NCBI RefSeq assembly: GCF_009753715.1
Contig: NZ_WQMS01000008.1
Coordinates: 1-64,000 of the forward strand
DNA: 64,000 nucleotides
Reading direction: 5' to 3'
Source: Sphingomonas horti
GTDB lineage: Bacteria; Pseudomonadota; Alphaproteobacteria; Sphingomonadales; Sphingomonadaceae
In this document: positions 26,689-35,397 of the stretch, piece after piece
Layout of the letters: each line of letters starts with the position of its first letter
Numbering within the stretch: the stretch's first letter is position 1
The notes under the pieces: model-generated
Told to the model about the DNA's origin: nothing
The model's input: only the letters and a program-made list of their open reading frames with translations
Database searches by the model: none
Position numbers and translations under genes: made by a program

Positions 26689-26808
26689 TTCGTCGATCCG
26701 GGCACGCCGCCGGTCGGTTCATCGAACCGCACCGGCGGCCGATAGAAGACGCATTGTCCCGAAGCCCCGTCCTGCGCTCTCCAGCGGCGCGAGACGAGGG
26801 AGGATCGA

Positions 26809-27684
26809 TTGCGTCACCTGTTGTTCTGCGCGCTGGCCCTGGCCGCGCCGCTGGCGCCGGCCGCCGGAAGGCCTGCGCCCGCCGCAAACGCCCAAGCCGC
26901 CTATCAGGCATTGTTGGCGGCCGATCGCGGCTGGTCCGATCGGGCGAAGGACAAGGACCTCGCCTCCGCGATCGCGGCGATGATGGACGACAGGGCCGTG
27001 ATGGTGTCGGGCGGCGCTGCGGAACTGATTCGGGGGCCCGACGCGATTCGCGCCAGGCTCGCGGCGAAGCCCGAGAATCTCACCGCCGGTGTCGCGTGGA
27101 CGCCGGTCGGCGGCGGCATCTCGGCCGACGGCACCCATGGCTTCACCTATGGCTCGATGACCGTCCGGCCGAAGGACGGGAAGCCGCAGCCGCTCAAATA
27201 TCTCGCATACTGGGTCAAGCGGCCGGACGGCTGGCGGGTCGCCGCCTACAAGCGGCTCGGCATGCGCGATGCGGTGGCGCTGAAGCCGGCGGGTCCGATT
27301 CTCGGCTGGGGCGCGCGGCGCGGCGACGATGCGGGCGCGACCCTCAAGGCGTCCGAGGGGGCGTTTTCCGACGAAGCGCAGAAGATCGGCCTGCGCGCCG
27401 CCTTCCAGAAATGGGGGCGGCCCGATTCGGTCAACTTGAGCAGCCCCGAGGGCGTCGCGATCGGCGCGCAGGCGATCGGCGAACTGGTCGGCCCGCGCGG
27501 GCCGGTGAGCGCCGTCACCTGGGGCGCCGACGAAGTGCTGGTCTCTCCATCGGGCGACATGGGGCTGAGCTATGGCCTGCTGCACATCAACCAGCCGCAA
27601 CCCGGCGGACCGGGGGTCGTGCCGTTCTTCACGATCTGGGCGAGACCCGCGCCCGGGGATCCGTGGCGGTACGTCGCGGAGTAG
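26809..27684 (+). CDS. Exported protein with tandem SnoaL/NTF2-like domains
   Basis: A 291-residue protein with a signal peptide (MRHLLFCALALAAPLAPAAG). Residues about 25-145 (LLAADRGWSDRAKDKDLASAIAAMMDDRAVMV..GFTYGSMTVRP) match a DUF4440/SnoaL-like cone fold; a second, weaker copy spans about 165-285 (GAFSDEAQKIGLRAAFQKWGRPDSVNL..SYGLLHINQP). Substrate and role unknown. The TTG start is preceded by GAGGGAGGA. Confidence 0.78.
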   Translation: MRHLLFCALALAAPLAPAAGRPAPAANAQAAYQALLAADRGWSDRAKDKDLASAIAAMMDDRAVMVSGGAAELIRGPDAIRARLAAKPENLTAGVAWTPVGGGISADGTHGFTYGSMTVRPKDGKPQPLKYLAYWVKRPDGWRVAAYKRLGMRDAVALKPAGPILGWGARRGDDAGATLKASEGAFSDEAQKIGLRAAFQKWGRPDSVNLSSPEGVAIGAQAIGELVGPRGPVSAVTWGADEVLVSPSGDMGLSYGLLHINQPQPGGPGVVPFFTIWARPAPGDPWRYVAE

Positions 27685-27708
27685 GGCTGCGTAGACTGAG
27701 TCTCAAAC

Positions 27709-27798
27709 CCGTTCGGGCTCAGCCTGTCGAAGCGCCCTTTCCTTTTCTGAGGCGCAAGAAGAAGAAGGGAGGCCTTCGACAAGCTCAGGCCGAACGGA
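27709..27798. repeat. CGTTCGGGCTCAGCCTGTCGAAG-type palindromic repeat
   Basis: Left arm CCCGTTCGGGCTCAGCCTG.. (about 27708-27735) and right arm ..CAAGCTCAGGCCGAACGG (about 27773-27797) form an interrupted inverted repeat, further flanked by GACTGAGTCTC/GAGTCTAGAG. A repeat of this kind is common in sphingomonads and xanthomonads. Its right end provides the GGAG that precedes the GTG start of the next gene. Confidence 0.75.
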
Positions 27799-27805
27799 GT
27801 CTAGA

Positions 27806-28405
27806 GTGCAATCTGGCATTGCCCGCCACGCCCCCGCGACCGAGCGCAATCGCGAGCCGATCCTCGCCGTGCTGTGCGACGTCCTCCCCGCGTCCGGGCT
27901 CGTCCTCGAAATCGCGAGCGGGACGGGCGAGCATGTCCGCTTTTTCGCCGGGAAGTTCCCGCAGCTCGACTGGCAGCCGAGCGATCCGGATCCGGACGCG
28001 CTCGCCTCGATCGCCGCGTGGAGCGAGGGTAGCCCGAACATCCGCCCGCCGCTTGCGCTGGACGCCGGCGCACCCGACTGGCCTCTCGACCGCGCCGACG
28101 CGATGCTTTGCATCAACATGGTCCATATCAGCCCCTGGGTCTCCACCTTGGGCTTGTTCGCCGGCGCCGCTCGCCTGCTCGGCCCGGGCGCGCCCCTCTA
28201 TCTCTATGGCCCCTATCTTCGCGAAGGGGTGCCGACGGCACCGAGCAACGAAGCGTTCGATGAATCGCTGAAGGCTCGCAATCCGGAATGGGGGCTTCGC
28301 CTCCTGGAAGACGTCGTCGCGCTCGGCGCTCGCACCGGGTTTCGCTTCGAGCAAGTGACCGAGATGCCCGCCAATAACCTGTCGGTGATCTTTCGGCGCG
28401 TATGA
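27806..28405 (+). CDS. DUF938 SAM-methyltransferase-like protein
   Basis: A 199-residue protein of the DUF938/METTL26-like group: RHAPATERNREPILAVLCDVLP, LEIASGTGEHVRFFAGKFPQLDWQPSDPD, INMVHISPW and YGPYLREGVPTAPSNEAFDESLKARNPEWGLR are all typical. The fold is a SAM-dependent methyltransferase; substrate unknown. The GTG start lies 7 bases after the GGAG at the end of the preceding repeat. Confidence 0.88.
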   Translation: MQSGIARHAPATERNREPILAVLCDVLPASGLVLEIASGTGEHVRFFAGKFPQLDWQPSDPDPDALASIAAWSEGSPNIRPPLALDAGAPDWPLDRADAMLCINMVHISPWVSTLGLFAGAARLLGPGAPLYLYGPYLREGVPTAPSNEAFDESLKARNPEWGLRLLEDVVALGARTGFRFEQVTEMPANNLSVIFRRV

Positions 28406-28454
28406 CCGGTCGGCGCGGCTATCTTCGACTGCGCCGGGCTGATAGGGCTGTCGC

Positions 28455-28604
28455 ATGAAATTGGCGCTCGCAATGGTGCTTCCGGTGCTCGCCGCCGCGG
28501 TGTTCCTTTCGCTCGGCCTGCTCGAAGAGGCGGTCGGTGTCGGCCTCGGCTGCGCCGTCGTGTCGCTGCTGCTGGCCATGACCGACCGGCCGCTGCGGCC
28601 TTAG
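28455..28604 (+). CDS. Small hydrophobic membrane protein, 49 residues
   Basis: A 49-codon gene reading MKLALAMVLPVLAAAVFLSL and continuing through two hydrophobic stretches to AMTDRPLRP. It is likely an inner-membrane protein with two helices. It lies between the DUF938 gene and the convergent transporter, with 14 bases to the latter. No family recognised; the main evidence is the clean hydrophobic pattern and the filled gap. Confidence 0.55.
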   Translation: MKLALAMVLPVLAAAVFLSLGLLEEAVGVGLGCAVVSLLLAMTDRPLRP

Positions 28605-28618
28605 AGTCGGCGCTCCCC

Positions 28619-29527
28619 CTAATCCGTCGCGACCGCGCCGGTGGTCTTCTCCCGGTGCAGCTTCTGCTCGCGATAGACGATGTAGAGGCCGCTCGCGATG
28701 ATCAGCGGCGCGCCAAGCCAGAGGTGCGGGCTCGGCACCGTCGCAAACACCAGCCAGCCGATCAGTGCCGACCAGACCAGGCTCGAATAGTCCATCGGCA
28801 GCACGACCGACACGGGCGCAAGCCGCAGCGAGGCGGTGAGCGCGAGTTGGGCGAGCCCGCCAAACAGGCCCAGCGCGAGCAGCAGGCCGAAGGTAGTGGC
28901 ATCATGCGGCTTGCCGAGGAACGGCATCGCCAGGCCGAACGGCACGGCCGACAGCATCGTGAACCAGAAGACGGTCGTGCTCGCGCTTTCCGTCCGCCCG
29001 ATCTGGCGCAGCGTGATGCTGACGCCTGACACCACGACCGCGGCGAGAAGGCCGACCGCCACCCCATGTGGCACGAGGCCGCCGCCGCCGGGCCGGACCA
29101 CGATCAGCACGCCGATGAATCCCAGCATCACCGCGCTCCAGCGGTGCCAGCCGACCGGCTCCTTCAGCACCAGGGCCGACAGGATCGTCGCGAAGATCGG
29201 CACGGTGAACAGCAGCACCGTGGCCTCGGCCAGCGGCAGCAGCAGATAAGTGAGGAAGTTGAGCGCCATGCCGGTCATCCCCAACACCGTCCGCCACACA
29301 TGCGCCCATGGCCGCCGCGTCTTCACCGACCCAAGCCCGGGTCCGGCCGCGATCACGCCCAGCACGAGCGGAAGCGCGAGCGCCTGGCGATAGAACAGGC
29401 TTTCGAACAGCGTCACGCCGTGCGCGGCTGCCAGCTTCACGATCGCGAACATCGCGGTCAGCGCCACCGCCGCGAACAGGCGCAGCAGAATCGCGAACAG
29501 GCGACGTTCGGCAGGGGCGGATGTCAC
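28619..29527 (-). CDS. EamA/DMT-family drug or metabolite transporter
   Basis: A 302-residue inner-membrane protein with about ten hydrophobic helices in two EamA halves (first half ending in KEPVGWHRWSAVMLGFIGVLIVVRPGG). It starts at GTG. DMT transporters export amino acids, metabolites or drugs; no substrate can be assigned. It is convergent with the small gene at 28455 and divergent from mmsA. Confidence 0.9.
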   Translation of the reverse strand: MTSAPAERRLFAILLRLFAAVALTAMFAIVKLAAAHGVTLFESLFYRQALALPLVLGVIAAGPGLGSVKTRRPWAHVWRTVLGMTGMALNFLTYLLLPLAEATVLLFTVPIFATILSALVLKEPVGWHRWSAVMLGFIGVLIVVRPGGGGLVPHGVAVGLLAAVVVSGVSITLRQIGRTESASTTVFWFTMLSAVPFGLAMPFLGKPHDATTFGLLLALGLFGGLAQLALTASLRLAPVSVVLPMDYSSLVWSALIGWLVFATVPSPHLWLGAPLIIASGLYIVYREQKLHREKTTGAVATD

Positions 29528-29588
29528 GCCGCGTCCCTTGTCCCGAAAGTGGCGAAAGGGCTAGGGGCGATGCGAAAGGACTCAGATC

Positions 29589-31085
29589 ATGCGTGATATC
29601 GATCATCACATCGTCGGCGGCCCTGGCATTTCGGCGAGCCGGTTCGGCGAGGTGTTCAATCCCAATTCGGGCCAGGTGCAGGCGCGGGTCGCGTTCGGCG
29701 ACAAGGCCGCGCTTGATCGCGCCGTCGCCGCTTCGCAGCAGGCGCAGCCGGGCTGGGCCGCGACCAACCCGCAGCGGCGCGCGCGCGTGATGTTCAAGTT
29801 CAAGGAATTGGTCGAGGCCAATCTGGAAGAACTCGCGCACCTGCTCGCGTCGGAACACGGCAAGGTGATCGCGGACGCGCGCGGCGATGTGCAGCGCGGG
29901 CTCGACGTGATCGAGTTCGCCTGCGGCATCCCGCATGCCCTGAAGGGCGAGTACACCTATGGCGCCGGGCCCGGCATCGACGTCTATTCGATGCGCCAGC
30001 CGCTGGGCGTGGTCGCCGGCATCACCCCGTTCAACTTCCCGGCGATGATCCCGATGTGGATGTTCGGCGTCGCGATCGCGGTCGGCAACGCCTTCATCCT
30101 GAAGCCGTCGGAGCGCGATCCTTCGGTGCCGGTCCGCCTTGCCGAGCTGATGGTCGAGGCGGGGGCGCCCGAAGGCATCCTGCAGGTCGTCCACGGCGAC
30201 AAGGAAATGGTCGACGCGATCCTCGACCATCCCGCGATTTCGGCGGTGAGCTTCGTCGGCTCGTCCGACATCGCCCATTACGTCTATCGCCGCGGCGTCG
30301 AGAACGGGAAGCGCGTCCAGGCGATGGGCGGCGCTAAGAACCACGGCATCGTCATGCCCGACGCGGATCTGGACCAGGTGGTGAAGGACCTGTCCGGCGC
30401 GGCCTTCGGTTCCGCGGGCGAGCGCTGCATGGCGCTGCCGGTGGTCGTGCCCGTCGGCGAGAAGACTGCGAACGAGCTGCGCGAGGCGCTGATCCCGGCG
30501 ATGGCGGCGCTCCGCGTCGGCGTCTCCACCGATCCGGACGCGCATTACGGCCCGGTCGTCAACGCCGCGCACAAGCAGCGGGTCGAGAATTGGATCCAGA
30601 CCGGCGTCGACGAAGGCGCGGAGCTGGTGGTCGACGGCCGCGGCTTCTCGCTCCAGGGTCACGAAAATGGCTTCTTCGTCGGCCCGAGCCTGTTCGATCA
30701 CGTCAAACCGACGATGCAGAGCTACAAGGAGGAAATCTTCGGCCCGGTCCTCCAGATCGTCCGCGCGCCGGACTTCGAGACGGCGCTGCGTCTCCCGAGC
30801 GAACACCAGTACGGCAACGGCGTCGCCATATTTACCCGCAACGGCCACGCCGCGCGCGAGTTCGCGGCGCGTGTCAATGTCGGCATGGTCGGCATCAACG
30901 TGCCGATCCCGGTGCCCGTCGCCTATCATACGTTCGGCGGCTGGAAGCGATCGGCCTTCGGAGACATCAACCAGCACGGCATGGAAGGTGTCCGCTTCTG
31001 GACCAAGACCAAGACGGTCACGCAGCGCTGGCCGGACGGCTCGGTGACGGGCGAGAACGCGTTCGTCATCCCGACCATGGGCTAG
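29589..31085 (+). CDS. mmsA: CoA-acylating methylmalonate-semialdehyde dehydrogenase
   Basis: A 498-residue NAD-dependent enzyme turning methylmalonate semialdehyde into propionyl-CoA, the last step of valine catabolism. Family-specific stretches: ITPFNFPAMIPMWMFGVAIAVGNAFILKPSERDPS, AKNHGIVMPDAD and the catalytic Cys in GSAGERCMALPVVVPVG. It heads a cluster with acyl-CoA dehydrogenase, hydrolase, hydratase and mmsB, which supports the pathway call. Confidence 0.96.
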   Translation: MRDIDHHIVGGPGISASRFGEVFNPNSGQVQARVAFGDKAALDRAVAASQQAQPGWAATNPQRRARVMFKFKELVEANLEELAHLLASEHGKVIADARGDVQRGLDVIEFACGIPHALKGEYTYGAGPGIDVYSMRQPLGVVAGITPFNFPAMIPMWMFGVAIAVGNAFILKPSERDPSVPVRLAELMVEAGAPEGILQVVHGDKEMVDAILDHPAISAVSFVGSSDIAHYVYRRGVENGKRVQAMGGAKNHGIVMPDADLDQVVKDLSGAAFGSAGERCMALPVVVPVGEKTANELREALIPAMAALRVGVSTDPDAHYGPVVNAAHKQRVENWIQTGVDEGAELVVDGRGFSLQGHENGFFVGPSLFDHVKPTMQSYKEEIFGPVLQIVRAPDFETALRLPSEHQYGNGVAIFTRNGHAAREFAARVNVGMVGINVPIPVPVAYHTFGGWKRSAFGDINQHGMEGVRFWTKTKTVTQRWPDGSVTGENAFVIPTMG

Positions 31086-31090
31086 GCGCG

Positions 31091-31477
31091 GTGGAGCGCC
31101 AGCGCACCGCTTCCGCTTCGCCGTACGAGGAGACGATCGGTTTCTCGCGTGCGATACGGGTCGGCGACCGCATCCTGGTCTCCGGCACCGCGCCGGTCGA
31201 GGCGGACGGGTCGTCCACGCCGGGCGACGCCGAAGCGCAGGCGGAGCGGTGCTTCGACATCATCGTCGGCGCGATCCGGCAGCTGGGGGGCACGCGGACC
31301 GACATCGTCCGCACGCGGATGTTCATCACCGATCCGGCGGACGGGGAGGCGATCGGCCGCGCGCACGGCCGCCGCTTCGCCGATGTCCGGCCGGCGGCGA
31401 CGATGGTCGTGGTTTCGGCACTGCTCCGCCCCGAATGGCGGGTCGAAATCGAGGCGGAGGCGTTGGTGGGCGAATGA
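31091..31477 (+). CDS. RidA/YjgF/UK114-family protein
   Basis: A 128-residue protein starting at GTG (VERQRTASASPYEETIGFSRAI). RidA features are seen in RVGDRILVSGTAPV, QAERCFDIIVGAIRQLGGTRTDIVRTRMFITD and the closing AATMVVVSALLRPEWRVEIEAEAL. RidA proteins deaminate reactive enamines or imines. It starts five bases after mmsA and overlaps the lipoprotein gene by four bases, so it is part of the valine operon. Confidence 0.9.
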   Translation: MERQRTASASPYEETIGFSRAIRVGDRILVSGTAPVEADGSSTPGDAEAQAERCFDIIVGAIRQLGGTRTDIVRTRMFITDPADGEAIGRAHGRRFADVRPAATMVVVSALLRPEWRVEIEAEALVGE

Positions 31478-31959
31478 CCAGGCTGCTGATCCTTCCGCTG
31501 CTGGCGCTCGCCGCCTGCCAGGCCAACGCGCCCGACAATTCCGCGAACGACGCGGTCGCCGCCAACCAGGCGGAGGCGCCGGTGAAAGAGGTGGAGACGC
31601 TGCCGCCCGACGAGACCGTCGTCGAGCCCGAGAACGAAGCGGAAGCTCCCGCCGCCGCGATTCCCGAAAGCATGCAGGGCCGCTGGGGGCTCGTGCCGGC
31701 CGATTGCACCTCGACCCGCGGCGACGCCAAGGGGCTGCTGACCATCACCGGCGACACGCTTCAGTTCTACGAATCGCGGGCGAAGCTGGCGAAAATCGTC
31801 GGCAATTGGCCGGAGAAGCTGAAGGCGGAATTCGCCTTCACCGGCGAGGGCCAGAGCTGGACGCGCACCGAGACGCTGTCGCTGACCAACAGCAGCAACA
31901 CACTCGTTCGCGAGGACGAGGAGCTGGCGCAGCCGCTCCGCTATTCGCGCTGCAAGTGA
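31474..31959 (+). CDS. Small predicted lipoprotein
   Basis: A 161-residue protein with a lipoprotein signal (LLILPLLALAACQ, Cys about residue 15), an acidic low-complexity linker (about 20-65) and a C-terminal globular part (MQGRWGLVPADCTSTRGDAKGLLTITGDTLQFYES..) that resembles many small sphingomonad lipoproteins. Function unknown. Coupled to the RidA gene by an ATGA overlap. Confidence 0.75.
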   Translation: MTRLLILPLLALAACQANAPDNSANDAVAANQAEAPVKEVETLPPDETVVEPENEAEAPAAAIPESMQGRWGLVPADCTSTRGDAKGLLTITGDTLQFYESRAKLAKIVGNWPEKLKAEFAFTGEGQSWTRTETLSLTNSSNTLVREDEELAQPLRYSRCK

Positions 31960-32001
31960 GGCTCTGGCGGGTGCCCCCGCGCCTCTGCTAGGCGCCTTCC
32001 C

Positions 32002-33144
32002 ATGACTCAATTCGACCTGACCGACGATCAGCGCCAAATCCAGGAAATGGCGCAGAAGTTCACCGCCGACGCGATCACGCCGTTCGCGGCGGAGTGGGAC
32101 GAGAAGCACATCTTTCCCCGCGACACGATCGAGGCGGCCGCCGAGCTCGGCTTCGCGTCGATCTATGTGTCGGAGGAGATGGGCGGGATCGGCCTCGGCC
32201 GATTGGAAGCGGCACTGATCATGGAGGCGATGGCCTATGGCTGTCCCTCCACCAGCGCGTTCATCTCGATCCACAATATGGCAAGCTGGATGATCGACCG
32301 GTTCGGCTCGGACGCGGTGAAGCGGAAATACCTGCCGTCGCTGGTGACGATGGACCGGATCGCCAGCTACTGCCTGACCGAGCCATCGTCCGGCTCCGAC
32401 GCGGCGGCGTTGAAGACGAAGGCTGTGCTGGAGGGCGACCATTATGTCGTGACCGGCTCCAAGGCGTTCATCTCCGGCGGCGGCCAGAACGAAGTCTATG
32501 TGACGATGGTCCGCACCGGCGTCGAAGGGCCGAAGGGCATTACCTGCCTGGTGATCGAAAAGGACATGCCGGGCGTTTCCTTCGGCGCCAATGAGCGCAA
32601 GCTCGGCTGGCATTCGCAGCCGACCGCGCAGGTGAACTTCGACGGCGTCCGCGTGCCGGTCGAGAACCGCGTCGGCGCGGAAGGCGAGGGGTTCCGGATC
32701 GCGATGATGGGGCTGGACGGCGGCCGGCTGAACATCGGCGCCTGCTCGCTCGGCGGTGCGCAGCGCTGTCTCGACGAGGCGGTGAAGTACACCAAGGAAC
32801 GCAAGCAATTCGGCACCGCGATCGCCGATTTCCAGAACACGCAGTTCATGCTGGCCGATATGGAGACCGAGCTGCAGGCGGCGCGGATGCTGCTCTACAC
32901 CGCCGCGGCCAAGGTGACGGCGAACGCGCCGGACAAGACCAAATTCGCGGCGATGGCCAAGCGCTTTGCGACCGACACGGGGTCATCGGTCGTCGATCGC
33001 GCGCTGCAACTCCATGGCGGCTATGGCTATCTGATGGACTATCCGGTCGAACGATTCTGGCGCGACCTGCGCGTCCATTCGATCCTGGAAGGGACGAACC
33101 AGGTGATGCGCATGATCGTCGGCCGGGAGCTGACGCGGCAATGA
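32002..33144 (+). CDS. Acyl-CoA dehydrogenase (isobutyryl-CoA type)
   Basis: A 380-residue flavoenzyme. Signatures: YCLTEPSSGSDAAALKTKA, GWHSQPTAQVNFDGVRVP, ERKQFGTAIADFQNTQFMLADM, and the catalytic-Glu region DYPVERFWRDLRVHSILEGTNQVMR. The family oxidises short or branched acyl-CoA. The genomic context (mmsA, 3-HIB-CoA hydrolase, mmsB) suggests isobutyryl-CoA to methacrylyl-CoA; activity on other acyl-CoA cannot be excluded. Confidence 0.93.
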   Translation: MTQFDLTDDQRQIQEMAQKFTADAITPFAAEWDEKHIFPRDTIEAAAELGFASIYVSEEMGGIGLGRLEAALIMEAMAYGCPSTSAFISIHNMASWMIDRFGSDAVKRKYLPSLVTMDRIASYCLTEPSSGSDAAALKTKAVLEGDHYVVTGSKAFISGGGQNEVYVTMVRTGVEGPKGITCLVIEKDMPGVSFGANERKLGWHSQPTAQVNFDGVRVPVENRVGAEGEGFRIAMMGLDGGRLNIGACSLGGAQRCLDEAVKYTKERKQFGTAIADFQNTQFMLADMETELQAARMLLYTAAAKVTANAPDKTKFAAMAKRFATDTGSSVVDRALQLHGGYGYLMDYPVERFWRDLRVHSILEGTNQVMRMIVGRELTRQ

Positions 33145-33159
33145 ATGGCCACCCTCGCT

Positions 33160-33236
33160 GTGTTCCTGCCAAGGCAGGAACCCCGGACGTCTCGCTCGGC
33201 GTCCGTCGCGCAGGGCTCCTGCCTTCGCAGGACCAC
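33160..33236. repeat. GTTCCTGCC-type palindromic repeat
   Basis: Left hairpin TTCCTGCCaaGGCAGGAA (33162-33180) and right hairpin CTCCTGCCTTCGCAGGACC (about 33216-33234) with a GACG../..CGTC inner inverted repeat. The layout matches the GTGCTCCGG family but with CTG/CAG in place of CCG/CGG in the stems, so pairing is kept while sequence changes. Confidence 0.7.
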
Positions 33237-33241
33237 AGAGA

Positions 33242-34285
33242 ATGAGTGACGAAGTTTTAGCCTTCGCCGAAGGCCATGTCGGGCGGATTCGGCTGAACCG
33301 GCCCAAGGCGATCCATGCGCTGACGACCGCGATGTGCCAGGCGATCCTCGACCGGCTCGCCACATGGCGCACTAACGACGGCGTTCGCGCGGTGTTGTTC
33401 GACCATGCCGAAGGGCGCGGTTTCTGCGCCGGCGGCGATATCCGCATGCTTGCTGAGAGCGGGGCGAAGGACGGTGTGGAGGCGCGCGCGTTCTTCCACG
33501 CCGAATATCGGATGAACCACCGGCTCTTCACCTACAGTAAGCCCACGGTCGCGTTCATGGACGGCATCACGATGGGCGGCGGCGTCGGCATTTCGCTGCC
33601 GTGCAAGTTCCGCATCGCCACCGAGAATACGCGTTTCGCCATGCCCGAGACCGGGATCGGCCTGTTCCCGGACGTCGGCGGCGGCTGGTATCTGTCGCGC
33701 CTGCCGCGCCGGGCGGGTCAGTTCTTGGCGCTCACCGGCGCGCGGATCGACGGGGCCGAGTGCCTCTATCTGGGCCTCGCCACCCACTACATCCCCGCCG
33801 CGGCATTAGACGAGGTGAAGGCGAAGATCGCGGCCGATCCGTCGGCGATCGAAGCGATCCTCGACGCCTTCGCCGAAGAGCCGCCGCCCGCGCGCATCGC
33901 GGACAATATGGAGCGGATCGACCGGCTATTCGCGTCCGACCGGTTGGAGGACATCTACGCCGCGCTTGAGGCTGATGGGTCGGACTGGGCGCAGAAGGAA
34001 CTGGCGACACTCAAGACCAAGTCGCCGCAGACGATGAAGGTCGCGCTCCGCCTGCTGAAGGAAGGCGCGCAGATGCACAATTTTGCCGACGAGATGCGGC
34101 AGGAATATGCGGTCGGCGCGCACGTCGTTCAGCGGCACGATTTCCTGGAAGGCGTGCGCGCGGTGATCATCGACAAGGACAATGCGCCGAAATGGAACCC
34201 GGCCACGCCCGAGGAAGTGACTGAGCATATGCTCGACACGATCTTCGCACCGCTGTCGGATGACGAGGCGTGGACGCCCGCGTGA
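33242..34285 (+). CDS. 3-hydroxyisobutyryl-CoA hydrolase
   Basis: A 347-residue crotonase-fold enzyme. GRGFCAGGDIRMLAE, DGITMGGGVGISLPCKFRIATENTRFAMPETGIGLFPDVGGGWYLSRLP and the long C-terminal extension (to 347 residues against about 260 for simple hydratases) mark the hydrolase branch that releases 3-hydroxyisobutyrate from its CoA ester. Fits the valine cluster. The ATG lies six bases after a palindromic repeat. Confidence 0.92.
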   Translation: MSDEVLAFAEGHVGRIRLNRPKAIHALTTAMCQAILDRLATWRTNDGVRAVLFDHAEGRGFCAGGDIRMLAESGAKDGVEARAFFHAEYRMNHRLFTYSKPTVAFMDGITMGGGVGISLPCKFRIATENTRFAMPETGIGLFPDVGGGWYLSRLPRRAGQFLALTGARIDGAECLYLGLATHYIPAAALDEVKAKIAADPSAIEAILDAFAEEPPPARIADNMERIDRLFASDRLEDIYAALEADGSDWAQKELATLKTKSPQTMKVALRLLKEGAQMHNFADEMRQEYAVGAHVVQRHDFLEGVRAVIIDKDNAPKWNPATPEEVTEHMLDTIFAPLSDDEAWTPA

Positions 34286-34301
34286 CCTACGCGCACTGAA
34301 C

Positions 34302-34386
34302 CGTCACCCCGGGCTTGACCCGGGGTCCCGCTTCTTTTCTTGAGAGCAGAAGGAAAGCGGGATGCCGGATCAAGTCCGGCATGACG
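34302..34386. repeat. GTCATCCCGG-type inverted repeat (copy 1)
   Basis: Left arm CGTCACCCCGGGCTTGACCC and right arm ending GGATCAAGTCCGGCATGACG, 85 bases in all, with CCCGCTTC/GAAAGCGGG inner pairing. Same family as the arms of the GIY-YIG unit at 54244-54648 but with only a short centre. Confidence 0.85.
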
Positions 34387-34399
34387 AACGGAGATATTG

Positions 34400-35176
34400 G
34401 TGGCCAATTACGAAACCATCCTCATCGAGCGCCACGACGCGGTCACGCTCGTCCGCCTGAACCGCCCGCAGGCGCTGAACGCGCTGAACAGCCGGGTGCT
34501 GGCCGAACTGATCGACGTGATGGGCGCCTATGATGCGGACCCCGACCAGCGCTGCCTGGTGTTGACCGGCAGCGAGAAGGCATTCGCGGCGGGCGCCGAC
34601 ATCAAGGAGATGTCGAGCCAGGGATTTGCCGACATGTATGGTTCCAATTTCTTCGCCGGATGGGAGAAGGTGACGGCGACGCGCAAGCCCTGGATCGCGG
34701 CGGTCGCCGGCTATGCGCTGGGCGGCGGCTGCGAAGTGGCGATGATGGCCGACTTCATCATCGCCGCCGACACGGCCAAATTTGGCCAGCCGGAAATCAA
34801 GCTGGGCGTCTCCCCCGGCATGGGCGGATCGCAGCGCCTGACCCGCGCGATCGGCAAGGCCAAGGCGATGGAAATGTGTCTGACCGGCCGGATGATGGAC
34901 GCACAGGAAGCCGAACGCTCCGGCCTCGTCGCGCGGGTGGCCCCCGCCGCCGAGCTGATCGACGAAGCGCTGAAGACCGCGAAGACGATCGCCGACATGC
35001 CCCCGCTCGCCGCGATCGCGAACAAGGAAATGGTCAACGCCGCGTTCGAAACGGGGCTCGCCCAGGGCATCGTCTTCGAACGCCGCCTGTTCCACGGCCT
35101 GTTCGGCACCGAGGACCAGAGCGAAGGCATGGCCGCCTTCGTCGAGAAGCGGCCGGGGGCGTGGAAGGGAAAATAG
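34400..35176 (+). CDS. Enoyl-CoA hydratase
   Basis: A 258-residue crotonase-family enzyme. [67 protein letters not shown] contain both catalytic Glu regions. In the valine pathway it would hydrate methacrylyl-CoA. GTG 34400 is chosen over TTG 34397 because GGAG is six bases upstream of the GTG. Confidence 0.93.
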   Translation: MANYETILIERHDAVTLVRLNRPQALNALNSRVLAELIDVMGAYDADPDQRCLVLTGSEKAFAAGADIKEMSSQGFADMYGSNFFAGWEKVTATRKPWIAAVAGYALGGGCEVAMMADFIIAADTAKFGQPEIKLGVSPGMGGSQRLTRAIGKAKAMEMCLTGRMMDAQEAERSGLVARVAPAAELIDEALKTAKTIADMPPLAAIANKEMVNAAFETGLAQGIVFERRLFHGLFGTEDQSEGMAAFVEKRPGAWKGK

Positions 35177-35180
35177 ATCT

Positions 35181-35396
35181 GTGAGGGTGTGGAGACGCAG
35201 GCATTTCGAGCGACTTGCTCGTTGGCTGCGCTTTAATGCCTTCCTCTTCCCGACAGGCCTCGCAGTCATCACCACGGCAAATGTCCAGGCAGGCATTCCG
35301 CTGGCGCCGTGGTGGTTCTATGCGGTTTTCATCGCAGCCTCTTTGCTGTGCTGGTTGGCGAGTCGACACCTCTTTGCCCTGCTTAAACGGAGTTAA
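35181..35396 (+). CDS. Small two-helix membrane protein, 71 residues
   Basis: A 71-residue GTG-started frame with a basic N-terminus (MRVWRRRHFERLARWLRFN) and two hydrophobic helices (about 19-36 and 44-62). It fills the gap between the hydratase and mmsB with 4 and 1 bases on either side, suggesting a real gene. No family recognised. Confidence 0.6.
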   Translation: MRVWRRRHFERLARWLRFNAFLFPTGLAVITTANVQAGIPLAPWWFYAVFIAASLLCWLASRHLFALLKRS

Positions 35397-35397
35397 T

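Noticed and set aside
25560-28271. 903-residue plus-strand frame
   Set aside because: Out-of-frame shadow of gcvPB, the SnoaL-like gene and the DUF938 gene.
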